Assembly: GCA_920105625.2 (NCBI GenBank)
Contig: OV050031.1
Span: 77,013,995-77,077,994, forward strand
Reading direction: 5' to 3'
Source: Clusia tigrina
Lineage: Eukaryota > Arthropoda > Insecta > Diptera > Clusiidae
DNA length: 64,000 nt
Below, piece by piece: positions 23,580 through 35,525 of the stretch. Numbering within the stretch: the first letter of the stretch is position 1; each line of letters opens with the position of its first letter. The position numbers were made by a program, and so were the translations under genes. The notes under the pieces are model-generated. The model saw only the letters and a list, made by a program, of their open reading frames with translations. It searched no databases and was not told where the DNA came from.

Positions 23580-25530
23580 CGACTGAGACGCCTACAGAGA
23601 CGCTGACAGAGGCTGCGACGCCAGCTGAGGCAGATAGGGGTAGATATAGGCATGGAGCAGGCAGCAGACCCCCAATCGACAATGGCAGCGACTGAGACGC
23701 CTACAGAGACGCAAACAGAGGCTGCGACGCCGACCGAGACGCCAACTAAGGCAGATAGGGGAATATATATTCATAGAGAAGGCAGCAGACCCCCCAATCG
23801 ACAGCGGCAGCGACTGCGATGCCTACAGAGACGCTGACAGAGGCTGCGACGCCGACTGAGGCAGATAGGGGTAGATATAGGCATGGAGCATTCAGGAGAC
23901 CCCCCCAATCGACAACGGCAGCGACTGAGATACCTACAGATACGCTGACAGAGGCTGCGACGCCGACCGAGACGCCAACTGAGGCAGATTGGGGTAGATA
24001 TAGGCTTAGAGAAGGCAGCAGACCCCCCAATCGACAGCGGCATCGACTGAGATGCCTACAGAGATGCTGAGAGAGGCTGCGACGCCGACTGAGACGCCGA
24101 CTGAGGCAGATAGGGGTAGATATAGGCATTGAGAGGGCAGCAGAGCCTCCAATCGACAGCGGCAGCGACTGAGACGCCTACAGACCCGCTGACAGAGGCT
24201 GCGACGCCGACTGAGGCAGATAGGGGTGTATATAGGCATAGAGAAGGCAGCAGACCCCCCAATCTACAGCGGCAGCTACTGAGACGCCTACAGAGACGCT
24301 GACAGAGGCTGCGACGCCGACTGAGGCAGATAGGGGTAGATATAGGCATGGAGCAGGCAGCAGACCCCCCCCCCAATCGACAACGGCAGCGACTGAGATA
24401 CCTACAGATACGCTGACAGAGGCTACGACGCCGACCGAGACGCCAACTGAGGCAGATAGGGGTAGATATAAGCATAGAGAAGGCAGCAGACCCCCTTATC
24501 GACAGCGGCAGCGACTGAGACGCCTACAGAGATGCTGACAGAGGCTGCGATGCCGACTGAGACGCCGAGTGAGGCAGATAGGGGTAGATATAGGCATTGA
24601 GAGGGCAGCAAACCCCCCCCCAATCGACAGCGATTGAGACGCCTACAGCGACGCCGACTGAGACGCCGACTGAGACGCCGACTGAGGCAGATAGGCGTAG
24701 ATACAGGCATACAGAAGGCAGCAGACCCCCCAATCGACAGCGGCATCGATTGAAACGCGTACAGAGACGCTGACAGAGGCAGATAGGGGTAGATATAGGC
24801 ATAGAGAGGGCAGCAGACCCCCCAATCGACAGCGGTATCGACTGAGACGCCTACAGAGACGCTGACAGAGGCTGCGACGCCGACTGAGGCAGATATGGGT
24901 GTATATAGCCATAGAGAAGGCAGCAGACCCCAATCGACAGCGGCAACGACTGAGACGCCTGAAGAGACGCTGGAAGAGGCTGAGACGCCGACTGAGGCAG
25001 ATGGGGTTGGATATAGGCATAGAGATGGCAGCAGACCCCCCAATCGACTACAGCAGCGACTGAGACGCCTACAGAGACGCTGACAGAGGCTGCGACGCCG
25101 ACTGAGACGCCGACTGAGGCGGATAGGGGTAGATATAGGAATAGAGAAGGCAGCAGACCCCCCAATCGGCAGCGGCAGCTACTGAGACGCCTACAGAGAC
25201 GATGACAAGGCTGCGACGCCGATTGAGGCAGATAGGGGTAGATAGAGGCATAGAGAGGGCAGCAGACCCCCCAACCGACAACGGCAGCGACTGAGATACC
25301 TACAGATACGCTGACAGAGGCTGCGACGCCGACCGAGACGCCAACTGAGGCAGATTGGGGTAGATATAGGCTTAGAGAAGGCAGCAGAGCCCCCAATCGT
25401 CAGCGGCAGCGACTGAGACTCCTACAGAGATGCTAAGAGAGGCTGCGACGCCGACTGAGACGCATACTGAGGCAGATAGGGGTAGATATAGACATAGAGA
25501 GGGCAGCAGAGCCTCCAATCGACAGCGGCA
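23580..25530. repeat. ~1.95-kb tandem duplication in family C, copy 1
   Basis: Similar to about 25,530-27,180 at an offset of 1,953, drifting to 1,950, about 1,942 and 1,940 through small indels. Shared rare words include GAGATACCTACAGATACGC, GGCTTAGAGAAGG, CATACAGAAGGCAG, GATATGGGTGTATATAGCC and GACTACAGCAGCGACTG. Copy 1 has one extra 12-mer near 24,661 and extra monomers near 25,085-25,210 that copy 2 lacks. Confidence 0.82.
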
Positions 25531-27180
25531 GCGACTGAGACGCCTACAGAGACGCTGACAGAGGCTGCGACGCCGACTGAGGCAGATAGGGGTAGATATA
25601 GGCATTGAGCAGGCAGCAGGCCCCCCAATCGACAACGGCAGCGACTGACACGCCTACATCGACGCTGACAGAGGCTGCGACACCGACCGAGACGCCAACT
25701 GAGGCAGATAGGGGAATATATAGGCATAGAGAAGGCAGCAGAATCCCCAATCGACAGCGGCAGCGACTGAGATGCCTACAGAGACGCTGACAGAGGCTGC
25801 GACGCCGACTGAGGCAGATAGGGGTAGTTATAGGCATGGAGCAGGCAACAGACCCCCCCAATCGACAACGGCAGCGGCTGAGATACCTACAGATACACTG
25901 ACAGAGGCTGCGACGCCGACCGAGACGCCAACAGAGGCAGATTGGGGTAGATATAGGCTTAGAGAAGGCAGCAGACCCCCCAATCGACAGCGGCATCGAC
26001 TGAGATGCCTACAGAGATGCTGAGAGAGGCTGCGACGCCGACTGAGACGCAGACTGAGGCAGATAGGGGTAGATATAGACATAGAGAGGGCAGCAGAGCC
26101 TCCAATCGACAGCGGCAGCGACTGAGACGCCTACAGAGACGCTGACAGAGGCTGCGACGCCGACTGAGGCAGATAGGGGTGTATATAGGCATAGAGAAGG
26201 CAGCAGACCCCCCAATCTACAGCGGCAGCTACTGAGACGCCTACAGAGACGCTGACAGCGGCTGCGACGCCGACTGAGGCAGATAGGGGTAGATATAGGC
26301 AAGGAGCAGGCAGCAGACCCCCCCAGTCGACAACGGCAGCGACTGAGATACCTACAGATACGCTGACAGAGGCTGCGACGCCGACTGAGACGCCGACTGA
26401 GGCAGATAGGGGTAGATATAACCATAGAGAAGGCAGCAGACCCCCCTATCCACAGCGGCAGCGACTGAGACGCCTACAGAGATGCTGACAGAGGCAGCGA
26501 TGCCGACTGAGACGCCGAGTGAGGCAGATAGGGGTAGATATAGGCATAGAGAAGGCAGCAGACACCCCCCCAATCGACAGCGATTGAGACGCCTACAGCG
26601 ACGCCGACTGAGACGCCGACTGAGGCAGATAGGCGTAGATACAGGCATACAGAAGGCAGCAGACCCCCCAATCGACAGCGGCATCGATGGAAACGCGTAC
26701 AGAGACGCTGACAGAGGCAGATAGGGGTAGATATAGGCATAGAGAGGGCAGCAGACCCCCCAATCGACAGCGGTATCGACTGAGACGCCTACAGAGACGC
26801 TGACAGAGGCTGCGTCGCCGACTGAGGCAGATATGGGTGTATATAGCCATAGAGAAAGCAGCAGACCCCCAATCGACAGCGGCAACGACTGAGACGCCTG
26901 CAGAGACGCTGGAAGAGGCTGAGACGCCGACTGAGGCAGATGGGGTTGGATATAGGCATAGAGATGGCAGCAGACCCCCCAATCGACTACAGCAGCGACT
27001 GAGACGCCTACAGAGACGCTGACAGAGGCTGCGACGCCGATTGAGGCAGATTGGGGTAGATAGAGGCATAGAGAGGGCAGCAGACCCCCCAATCGACAAC
27101 GGCAGCGACTGAGATACCTACAGATACGCTGACAGAGGCTGCGACGCCGACCGAGACGCCAACTGAGGCAGATTGGGGTA
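25530..27180. repeat. ~1.95-kb tandem duplication in family C, copy 2
   Basis: Second copy of 23,580-25,530. It is shortened at the right end, where GACTACAGCAGCGACTGAG passes after less than one monomer into CGCCGATTGAGGCAGATTGG. The matching words lie about 160 bases further on in copy 1, so more than one monomer was lost by an in-register deletion. Confidence 0.8.
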
Positions 27181-28260
27181 GATATAGGCTTAGAGAAGGC
27201 AGCAGACCCCCCAATCTACAGCGGCAGCTACTGAGACGCCTACAGAGACGCTGACAGAAGTTGCGACGCTGGCTGAGACGCCGACTGAGGCAGATAGGGG
27301 TAAATATAGGCATAGAGAAGGCAGCTGACCCCCATATCGACAGCTGCAGCGACTGAGACGCCTACAGAGACGCTGACATAGGCTGCGACGCCGACTGAGA
27401 CGCCAACTGAGGCAGATTGGGGTAGATATAGGCATAGAGAAGGCAGCAGACCCCCCTATCGACAGCGGCAGCGACTGAGACGCCTACAGAGACGCTGACA
27501 GAGGCTGCGATGCCGACTGAGACGCCGAGTGAGACAGATAGGGGTAGATATAGGCATAGAGAAGGCAGCAGACCCCCCTATCGACAGCGGCAGCGACTGA
27601 GACGCCTACAGAGACGCTGACAGAGGCGGCGACGCCGACTGAGGCAGATAGGGGTAGATAGAGGCATAGAGAAGGCAGCAGACCCCCCAATCGACAGCGA
27701 CTGAGACGCCTACAGCGACGCCGACTGAGACGCCGACTGAGGAAGATAGGGGTAGATAAAGGCATAGCGAAGGCAGCAGACCCCCGAATCGACAGCGGCA
27801 GCGACTGAGACGCCTACAGAGATGCTGACAGAGGCTGCGACGCCAGCTGAGGCAGATAGGGGTATATATAGGCATGGAGCAGGCAGCAGACCCCCCAATC
27901 GACAACGGCAGCGACTGAGACGCCTACAGAGACACTGACAGAAACTGCGACGCCGACTGAGACGCCGAATGTGGCAGATAGGGGTAGATATAGGCATAGA
28001 GAGGGCAGCAGAGCCCCCAATCGACAGTGGCAGCGACTGAGACGCCTACAGAGACGCTGACAGAGGCTGCGACGCCGACTGAGGCAGATAGGGGTGTAGA
28101 TAGGCATAGAGAAGGCAGCAGACCCCCCAATCTACAGCGGCAGCTACTGAGACGCCTACAGAGACGCTGACAGAAGTTGCGACGCTGGCTGAGACGCCGA
28201 CTGAGGCAGATAGGGGTAAATATAGGCATAGAGAAGGCAGCAGACCCCCCTATCGACAGC

Positions 28261-28382
28261 GGCAGCGACTGAGACGCCTACAGAGACGCTGACAGAGGCT
28301 GCGATGCCGACTGAGACGCCGAGTGAGACAGATAGGGGTAGATATAGGCATAGAGAAGGCAGCAGACCCCCCTATCGACAGC
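28261..28382 (+). repeat. Representative long (L) monomer, 122 bp
   Basis: This is a clean L-type unit, and the next unit (28,383-28,504) is identical to it by eye. In order it holds GGCAGCGACTGA; the 12-mer relatives GACGCCTACAGA and GACGCTGACAGA; GGCTGCGATGCC; two more 12-mer relatives; a GACAGATAGGGGTAGATATA segment; GGCATAGAGAAGGCAGCAGA; a C6-7 run; and TATCGACAGC. Exact identity of two neighbours in an array where most neighbours differ implies a very recent single-unit duplication or conversion. Confidence 0.95.
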
Positions 28383-28649
28383 GGCAGCGACTGAGACGCC
28401 TACAGAGACGCTGACAGAGGCTGCGATGCCGACTGAGACGCCGAGTGAGACAGATAGGGGTAGATATAGGCATAGAGAAGGCAGCAGACCCCCCTATCGA
28501 CAGCGGCAGCGACTGAGACGCCTACAGAGACGCTGACAGAGGCGGCGACGCCAGCTGAGGCAGAAAGGGGTAGATATAAGCATGAAGCAGGCAGCAGACC
28601 CCCCAATCGACAACGGCAGCGACTGAGACGCCTACAGAGACACTGACAG

Positions 28650-29480
28650 AGGCTGCGACGCCGACTGAGACGCCGAATGTGGCAGATAGGGGTAGATATA
28701 GGCATAGAGAGGGCAGCAGAGCCCCCAATCGACAGTGGCAGCGACTGAGACGCCTACAGAGACGCTGACAGATGCTGCGACGCCGACTGAGGCAGATAGG
28801 GGTGTATATAGGCATAGAGAAGGCAGCAGACCCCCCAATCTACAGCGGCAGCTACTGAGACGCCTACAGAGACGCTGACAGAAGTTGCGACGCTGGCTGA
28901 GACGCCGACTGAGGCAGATAGGGGAAAATATAGGCATGGAGCAGGCAGCAGACCCCCCAATCGACAACGGCAGCGACTGACACGCCTACAGAGACGCTGA
29001 CAGAGGCTGCGATGCCGACTGAGACGCCGAGTGAGACAGATAGGGGTAGATATAGGCATAGAGAAGGCAGCAGACCCCCCAATCGACAGCGGCAGCGACT
29101 GAGACGCCTACAGAGACGCTGACAGAGGCTGCGATGCCGACTGAGACGCCTACAGAGACGCTAACAGAGGCTCTAATGCCGACTGAGACGCCGACTGAGA
29201 CAGATAGGGGTAGATATAAGCATAGAGAAGGCAGCAGACCACCCAAATCGACAACGGCAGCGACTGAGACGCCTACAGAGACTCTGACAGAGGCTGCGAC
29301 GCCGACTGAGGCGCCAACGGAACCAGATAGGGGAAGATAAAGGCATAGTGAAGGCAGCAGACCCCCAATCGACAGCGGAAACTACTGAGACGCCTACAGA
29401 GACGCTGACAGAGGTTGCGACGCCGACTGAGACACCGACTGAGGCAGATAAGGGTAGATATAGGCATAGAAAAGGCGCAG
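28650..29480. repeat. ~830-bp block, copy 1 (repeats at +979)
   Basis: A run of monomers with GACGCCGAATGTGGC, CAATCGACAGTGGCAG, GGGGTGTATATAGGC, CAATCTACAGCGGC, GACGCTGGCTGAGACG and GGGGAAAATATAGGCATGG, then the 165-bp-type unit and the GACTCTGACAGAGG and GGAAACTACTGAG units. It repeats at 29,630-30,460. It bridges family C into family D: its later monomers are positions 15-19 of the family D HOR. Confidence 0.85.
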
Positions 29481-29629
29481 ACCCCCCAATCGACAGCGAC
29501 TGAGACGCCTACAGGGACGCCGATTGAGACGCGACTGAGGCAGATAGGCGTAGATACAGGCATAGAGAAGGCAGCAGACCCCCAATCGACAGCGGCAGCG
29601 ACTGAGACGCCTACAGAGACACTGACAGA

Positions 29630-30460
29630 GGCGGCGACGCCGACTGAGACGCCGAATGTGGCAGATAGGGGTAGATATAGGCATAGAGAGGGCAGCAGAG
29701 CCCCCAATCGACAGTGGCAGCGACTGACACGCCTACAGAGACGCTGACAGATGCTGCGACGCCGACTGAGGCAGATAGGGGTGTATATAGGCATAGAGAA
29801 GGCAGCAGACCCCCCAATCTACAGCGGCAGCTACTGAGACGCCTACAGAGACGCTGACAGAAGTTGCGACGCTGGCTGAGACGCCGACTGAGGCAGATAG
29901 GGGAAAATATAGGCATGGAGCAGGCAGCAGACCCCCCAATCGACAACGGCAGCGACTGACACGCCTACAGAGACGCTGACAGAGGCTGCGATGCCGACTG
30001 AGACGCCTAGTGAGACAGATAGGGGTAGATATAGGCATAGAGAAGGCAGCAGACCCCCCTATCGACAGCGGCAGCGACTGAGACGCCTACAGAGACGCTG
30101 ACAGAGGCTGCGATGCCGACTGAGACGCCTACAGAGACGCTTAAAGAGGCTGCAATGCCGACTGAGACGCCGACTGAGACAGATAGGGATAGATATAAGC
30201 ATAGAGAATGCAGCAGACCACCCAAATCGACATCGGCAGCGACTGAGACGCCTACAGAGACTCTGACAGAGGCTGCGACGCCGACTGAGGCGCCAACGGA
30301 GCCAGATTGGGGAAGATGAAGGCATAGTGAAGGCAGCAGACCCCCAATCGAGAGCGGAAACTACTGAGACGCCTACAGAGACGCTGACAGAGGCTGCGAC
30401 GCCGACTGAGACGCCGACTGAGGCAGATAAGGGTAGATATAGGCATAGAAAAGGCAGCAG
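29630..30460. repeat. ~830-bp block, copy 2 (repeats 28,650-29,480)
   Basis: Second copy at offset 979. After GCATAGAAAAGG the copies diverge. Copy 1 jumps to a CCTACAGGGACGCCGATTG S-type unit, while copy 2 continues into the GACGGAGACG unit that leads to the first complete family D HOR at 30,681. Confidence 0.83.
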
Positions 30461-30680
30461 ACCCCCCAATCGACAGCGACAGCGACGGAGACGCCTACAG
30501 AGATGCTGACAGAGGCTGTGACGCCGACTGAGACGCCGACTGAGGCAGATGGGGATAGATATAGGCACAGAGAAGGCAGCAGACCCCCCAAATCGACAGA
30601 GACTGAGAAGCCTACAGCGACGCCGACTGAGGCAGATAGGCGTAGATACAGGCATAGAGAAGGCAGCAGACCTCCCAATC

Positions 30681-33289
30681 AATAGCGCCATCGACTGAGA
30701 CGCGTACAGAGACGCTGACAGAGGCTGCGACGCCGACTGAGACGCCGACTGAGGAAGATAGGGGTAGATATAGGCTTAGAGCAGGCAGCAGACCTCCCTA
30801 TCGACAGCGGCATCCACTGAGACGCCTACAGAGACCCTGACAGAGGCTGCGACGCCGACTGAGACGCCTACAAAGGCGGATTGGGGTAGATATAGGCATA
30901 GAGAAGGCAGCAGACCCCCCAATCATCAGCGACTGAGACGCCTACAGGGACGCCGATTGAGACGCGACTGAGGCAGATAGGCGTAGATACAGGCATAGAG
31001 AAGGCAGCGGACCCCCAATCGACAGCGGCATCGACTGAGACGCGTACAGAGACGCTGACAGAGGCTGCGACACAGACTGAGACGCCGACTGAGGCAGATA
31101 GGGGCAGATATAGGCTTAGAGAAGGCAGCAGACCCCCCCCCCCCATTCGACAGTGGCATCGGCTGAGACGCCTACAGAGATGCTGACAGAGGCTGCGACG
31201 CCGACTGAGACGCCGACTGAGGCAGATAGGGGTAGATAAAGGCATAGAGAAGGCAGCAGACCCCCGAATCGACAGCGGCAGCTACTGAGACGCCTACAGA
31301 GACGCTGACAGAGGATGCGACGCCGACTGAGGCAGATAGGGGTAGATAGAAGCATAGAGAAGGCAGCAGACCACCCAATAGACAGCGTCAGCGACTGAGA
31401 CGCCTACAGAGACGCTGACAGAGGCTGCGAGCCGACCGAGACGCCGACTGAGGCGGATAGGGGTAGATATAGGCATAGAGAAGGCAGCAGAGCCCCCAAT
31501 CGACAGCGGCAGCGACTGAGACACCTACAGCGACGCCTACTGAGACGCCGACTGAGGCAGATAGGCATAGATGCAAGCATAGACAAGGCAGCAAACCCAC
31601 CACTCTACAGCGGCATTGCCTGAGACGCGTACAGATACGCTGAAAGTGTCTGCGACGCCGACTGCGACGCCGACTGAGACGCCGACTGAGACGCCGACTG
31701 AGGCAGATAGGGGTAGATAAAGGCATAGAGAAGGCAGCAGACCCCCCCCCCCCCCAATCGACAGCGATTGAGACGCCTACAGCGACGCCGACTGAGACGC
31801 CGACTGAGGCAGATAGGCGTAGATACAGGCATACAGAAGGCAGCAGACCCCCCAATCGACAGCGGCATCGATTGAAACGCGTACAGAGACGCTGACAGAG
31901 GCAGATATTGCTAGATATAGGTATAGAGAGGGAAGCCGACCCCCCCAATCGACAGCGGCATCGACTGAGACGCCTACAGAGACGCTGACAGAGGCTGCGA
32001 CGCCGACTGAGGCAGATAGGGGTGTATATAGGCATAGAGAAGGCAGCAGACCCCCCAATCCACAGCGGCAGCTACTGAAACGCCTACAGAGACGCTGACA
32101 GAAGCTGCGACGCTGACTGAGATGCCGACTGAGGCAGATAGGGGTAGATAAAGGCATAGAGAAGGCAGCAGACCCCCCAAATCGACATCGGCAGCGACTG
32201 AGACGCCTACAGAGACTCTGACAGAGGCTGCGACGCCGACTGAGGCGCCAACTGAGCCAGATAGGGGAAGATAAAGGCATAGTGAAGGCAGCAGACCCCC
32301 AATCGGCAGCGGAAACTACTGAGACGCCTACAGAGACGCTGACAGAAGTTGCGACGCTGGCTGAGACGCCGACTGAGGCAGATAGGGGAAAATATAGGCA
32401 TGGAGCAGGCAGCAGACCCCCCAATCGACAACGGCAGCGACTGACACGCCTACAGAGACGCTGACAGAGGCTGCGATGCCGACTGAGACGCCGAGTGAGA
32501 CAGATAGGGGTAGATATAGGCATAGAGAAGGCAGCAGACCCCCCTATCGACAGCGGCAGCGACTGAGACGCCTACAGAGAAGCTGACAGAGGCTGCGATG
32601 CCGACTGAGACGCCTACAGAGACGCTGACAGAGGCTGCGATGCCGACTGAGACGCCGACTGAGACAGATAGGGGTAGATATAAGCATAGAGAAGGCAGCA
32701 GACCACCCAAATCGACATCGGCAGCGACTGAGACGCCTACAGAGACTCCGACAGAGGCTGCGACGCCGACTGAGGCGCCAACGGAGCCAGATAGGGGAAG
32801 ATAAAGGCATAGTGAAGGCAGCAGACCCCCAATCGACAGCGGAAACTACTGAGACGCCTACAGAGACGCTGACAGAGGCTGCGACGCCGACTGAGACGCC
32901 GGCTGAGGCAGATAAGGGTAGATATAGGCATAGAAAAGGCAGCAGACCCCCCAATCGACAGCGGCAGCGATGGAGACGCCTACAGAGATGCTGACAGAGG
33001 CTGTGACGCCGACTGAGACGCCGACTGATTCAGATAGGGGTAGATATAGGCATAGAGCAGGCAGCAGACCCCCCCCAATCGACAACGGCAGCGCCTGAGA
33101 CGCTTACAGAGACGCTGACAGACGCTGTGACGCCGACTGAGACGCCAACTGAGGCAGATGGGGATAGATATAGGCACAGAGAAGGCAGCAGACCCCCCAA
33201 ATCGACAGAGACTGAGAAGCCTACAGCGACGCCGACTGAGGCAGATAGGCGTAGATACAGGCATAGAGAAGGCAACAGACCCCCCAATC
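30681..33289. repeat. Family D HOR copy D1, complete 22-mer (2,609 bp)
   Basis: The first complete HOR. All diagnostic monomers M1-M22 are present in order, including the C14 run at 31,742 in M9. Its M11 is unusual: GATATTGCTAGATATAGG replaces the normal GATAGGGGTAGATATAGG. M15 has GAAGTTGCGACGCTGGCTG with GGGGAAAATATAGG; M17 is the long unit with the 42-bp internal duplication (about 32,552-32,716). Confidence 0.88.
31742..31755 (+). repeat. C14 homopolymer in M9 of D1
   Basis: Fourteen C immediately before AATCGACAGCGATTGAG, the M9/M10 joint of the first complete HOR. Confidence 0.9.
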
Positions 33290-34552
33290 AATAGCGCCAT
33301 CGACTGAGACGCGCACAGAGACGCTGACAGAGGCTGCGACGCCGACTGAGACGCCGACTGAGGAAGATAGGGGTAGATATAGGCTTAGAGAAGGCAGCAG
33401 ACCTCCCTATCGACAGCGGCATCGACTGAGACGCCTACAGAGTCCCTGACAGAGGCTGCGACGCCGACTGAGACGCCTACTAAGGCGGATTGGGGTAGAT
33501 ATAGGCATAGAGAAGGCAGCAGACCCCCCAATCAACAGCGACTGAGACGCCTACAGGGACGCCGATTGAGACGCGACTGAGGCAGATAGGCGTAGATACA
33601 GGCATAGAGAAGGCAGCAGACCCCCAATCGACAGCGGCATCGACTGAGACGCGTACAGAGACGCTGACAGAGGCTGCGACACAGACTGAGACGCCGACTG
33701 AGGCAGATAGGGGCAGATATAGGCTTAGAGAAGGCAGCAGACCCCCCCCCCCCATTCGACAGTGGCATCGGCTGAGACGCCTACAGAGATGCTGACAGAG
33801 GCTGCGACGCCGACTGAGACGCCGACTGAGGCAGATAGGGGTAGATAAAGGCATAGAGAAGGCAGCAGACCCCCGAATCGACAGCGGCAGCTACTGAGAC
33901 GCCTACAGAAACGCTGACAGAGGATGCGACGCCGACTGAGGCAGATAGGGGTGTATATAGGCATAGAGAAGGCAGCAGACCCCCCAATCCACAGCGGCAG
34001 CTACTGAAACGCCTACAGAGACGCTGACAGAAGCTGCGACGCTGACTGAGGCGCCAACTGAGCCAGATAGGGGAAGATAAAGGCATAGTGAAGGCAGCAG
34101 ACCCCCCAATCGACAGCGGAAACTACTGAGACGCCTACAGAGACGCTGACAGAGGCTGCGACGCCGACTGAGACGCCGACTGAGGCAGATAAGGGTAGAT
34201 ATAGGCATAGAGAAGGCAGCGGACCCCCCAATCGACAGCGGCAGCGACGGAGACGCCTACAGAGATGCTGACAGAGGCTGTGACGCCGACTGAGACGCCG
34301 ACTGATTCAGATAGGGGTAGATATAGGCATAGAGCAGGCAGCAGACCCCCCAATCAACAACGGCAGCGACTGAGACGCTTACAGAGACGCTGACAGAGGC
34401 TGTGACGCCAACTGAGGCAGATGGGGATAGATATAGGCACAGAGAAGGCAGCAGACCCCCAAAATCGACAGAGACTGAGAAGCCTACAGCGACGCCGACT
34501 GAGGCAGATAGGCGTAGATACAGGCATAGAGAAGGCAGCAGACCCCCCAATC
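33290..34552. repeat. HOR copy D2, deletion derivative (1,263 bp)
   Basis: M1-M6 are followed by a chimeric unit near 33,940 that begins as M6 (GAGGATGCGACG) and ends as M12 (GGGGTGTATATAGG), so M7-M11 are gone. A second chimera near 34,045 joins M13 (GAAGCTGCGACGCTGACTGA) to M14 (GGCGCCAACTGAGCC). A third joins M15 to M19, then M20-M22 follow. Three independent in-register joints in one copy. Confidence 0.83.
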
Positions 34553-35525
34553 AATAGCGCCATCGACTGAGACGCGTACAGAGACGCTGACAGAGGCTGC
34601 GACGCCGACTGAGACGCCGACTGAGGAAGATAGGGGTAGATATAGGCTTAGAGAAGGCAGCAGACCCCCCTATCGACAGCGGCAGCTACTGAGACGCCTA
34701 CAGAGACGCTGACAGAGGCTGCGATGCCGACTGAGACGCCGAGTGAGACAGATAGGGGTAGATATAGGCATAGAGAAGGCAGCAGACCCCCCTATCGACA
34801 GCGGCAGCGACTGAGACGCCTACAGAGACGCTGACAGAGGCTGCGATGCCGACTGAGACGCCTACAGAGACGCTGACAGAGGCTGCGATGCCGACTGAGA
34901 CGCCGACTGAGACAGATAGGGGTAGATATAAGCATAGAGAAGGCAGCAGACCACCCAAATCGACATCGGCAGCGACTGAGACGCCGACAGAGACTCTGAC
35001 AGAGGCTGCGACGCCGACTGAGGCGCCAACGGAGCCAGATAGGGGAAGATAAAGGCATAGTGAAGGCAGCAGACCCCCCAATCGACAGCGGAAACTACTG
35101 AGACGCCTACAGAGACGCTGACAGGGGCTGCGACGCCGACTGAGACGCCGACTGAGGCAGATAAAGGTAGATATAGGCATAGAGAAGGCAGCAGACCCCC
35201 CAATCGACAGCGGCAGCGACGGAGACGCCTACAGAGATGCTGACAGAGGCTGTGACGCCAACTGAGTCAGATAGGGGTAGATATAGGCATAGAGCAGGCA
35301 GCAGACCCCCCCAATCGACAACGGCAGCGACTGAGACGCTTACAGAGACGCTGACAGAGGCTGTGACGCCGACTGAGACGCCAACTGAGGCAGATGGGGA
35401 TAGATATAGGCACAGAGAAGGCAGCAGACCCCCCAAATCGACAGAGACTGAGAAGCCTACAGCGACGCCGACTGAGGCAGATAGGCGTAGATACAGGCAT
35501 AGAGAAGGCAGCAGACACCCCAATC
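34553..35525. repeat. HOR copy D3, deletion derivative (973 bp)
   Basis: M1 is followed directly by an M13/M16 hybrid (GGCAGCTACTGAG, then CGAGTGAGACAGATAGG), then M17-M22; M2-M12 are missing. M20 has lost a 12-mer pair (GCCAACTGAGTCAGATAGG near 35,260). Confidence 0.82.

Larger units (their letters stand above)
22000..29000. repeat. Family C satellite (boundaries approximate)
   Basis: Markers are GAGATACCTACAGATACGC, CATGGAGCAGGCAGCAG with CAATCGACAACGGCAG, GGCATTGAGAGGGCAG, GATGCCGACTGAGACGCCGA followed by GTGAGGC, and GGGGTTGGATATAGG. It includes early relatives of the family D GATGCAAGCATAGACAAGG monomer (about 23,110 and 23,381). From about 27,440 to 28,500 it is nearly a plain L-monomer array whose units carry CGAGTGAGACAGATAGG. 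No gene is present. Confidence 0.7.
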
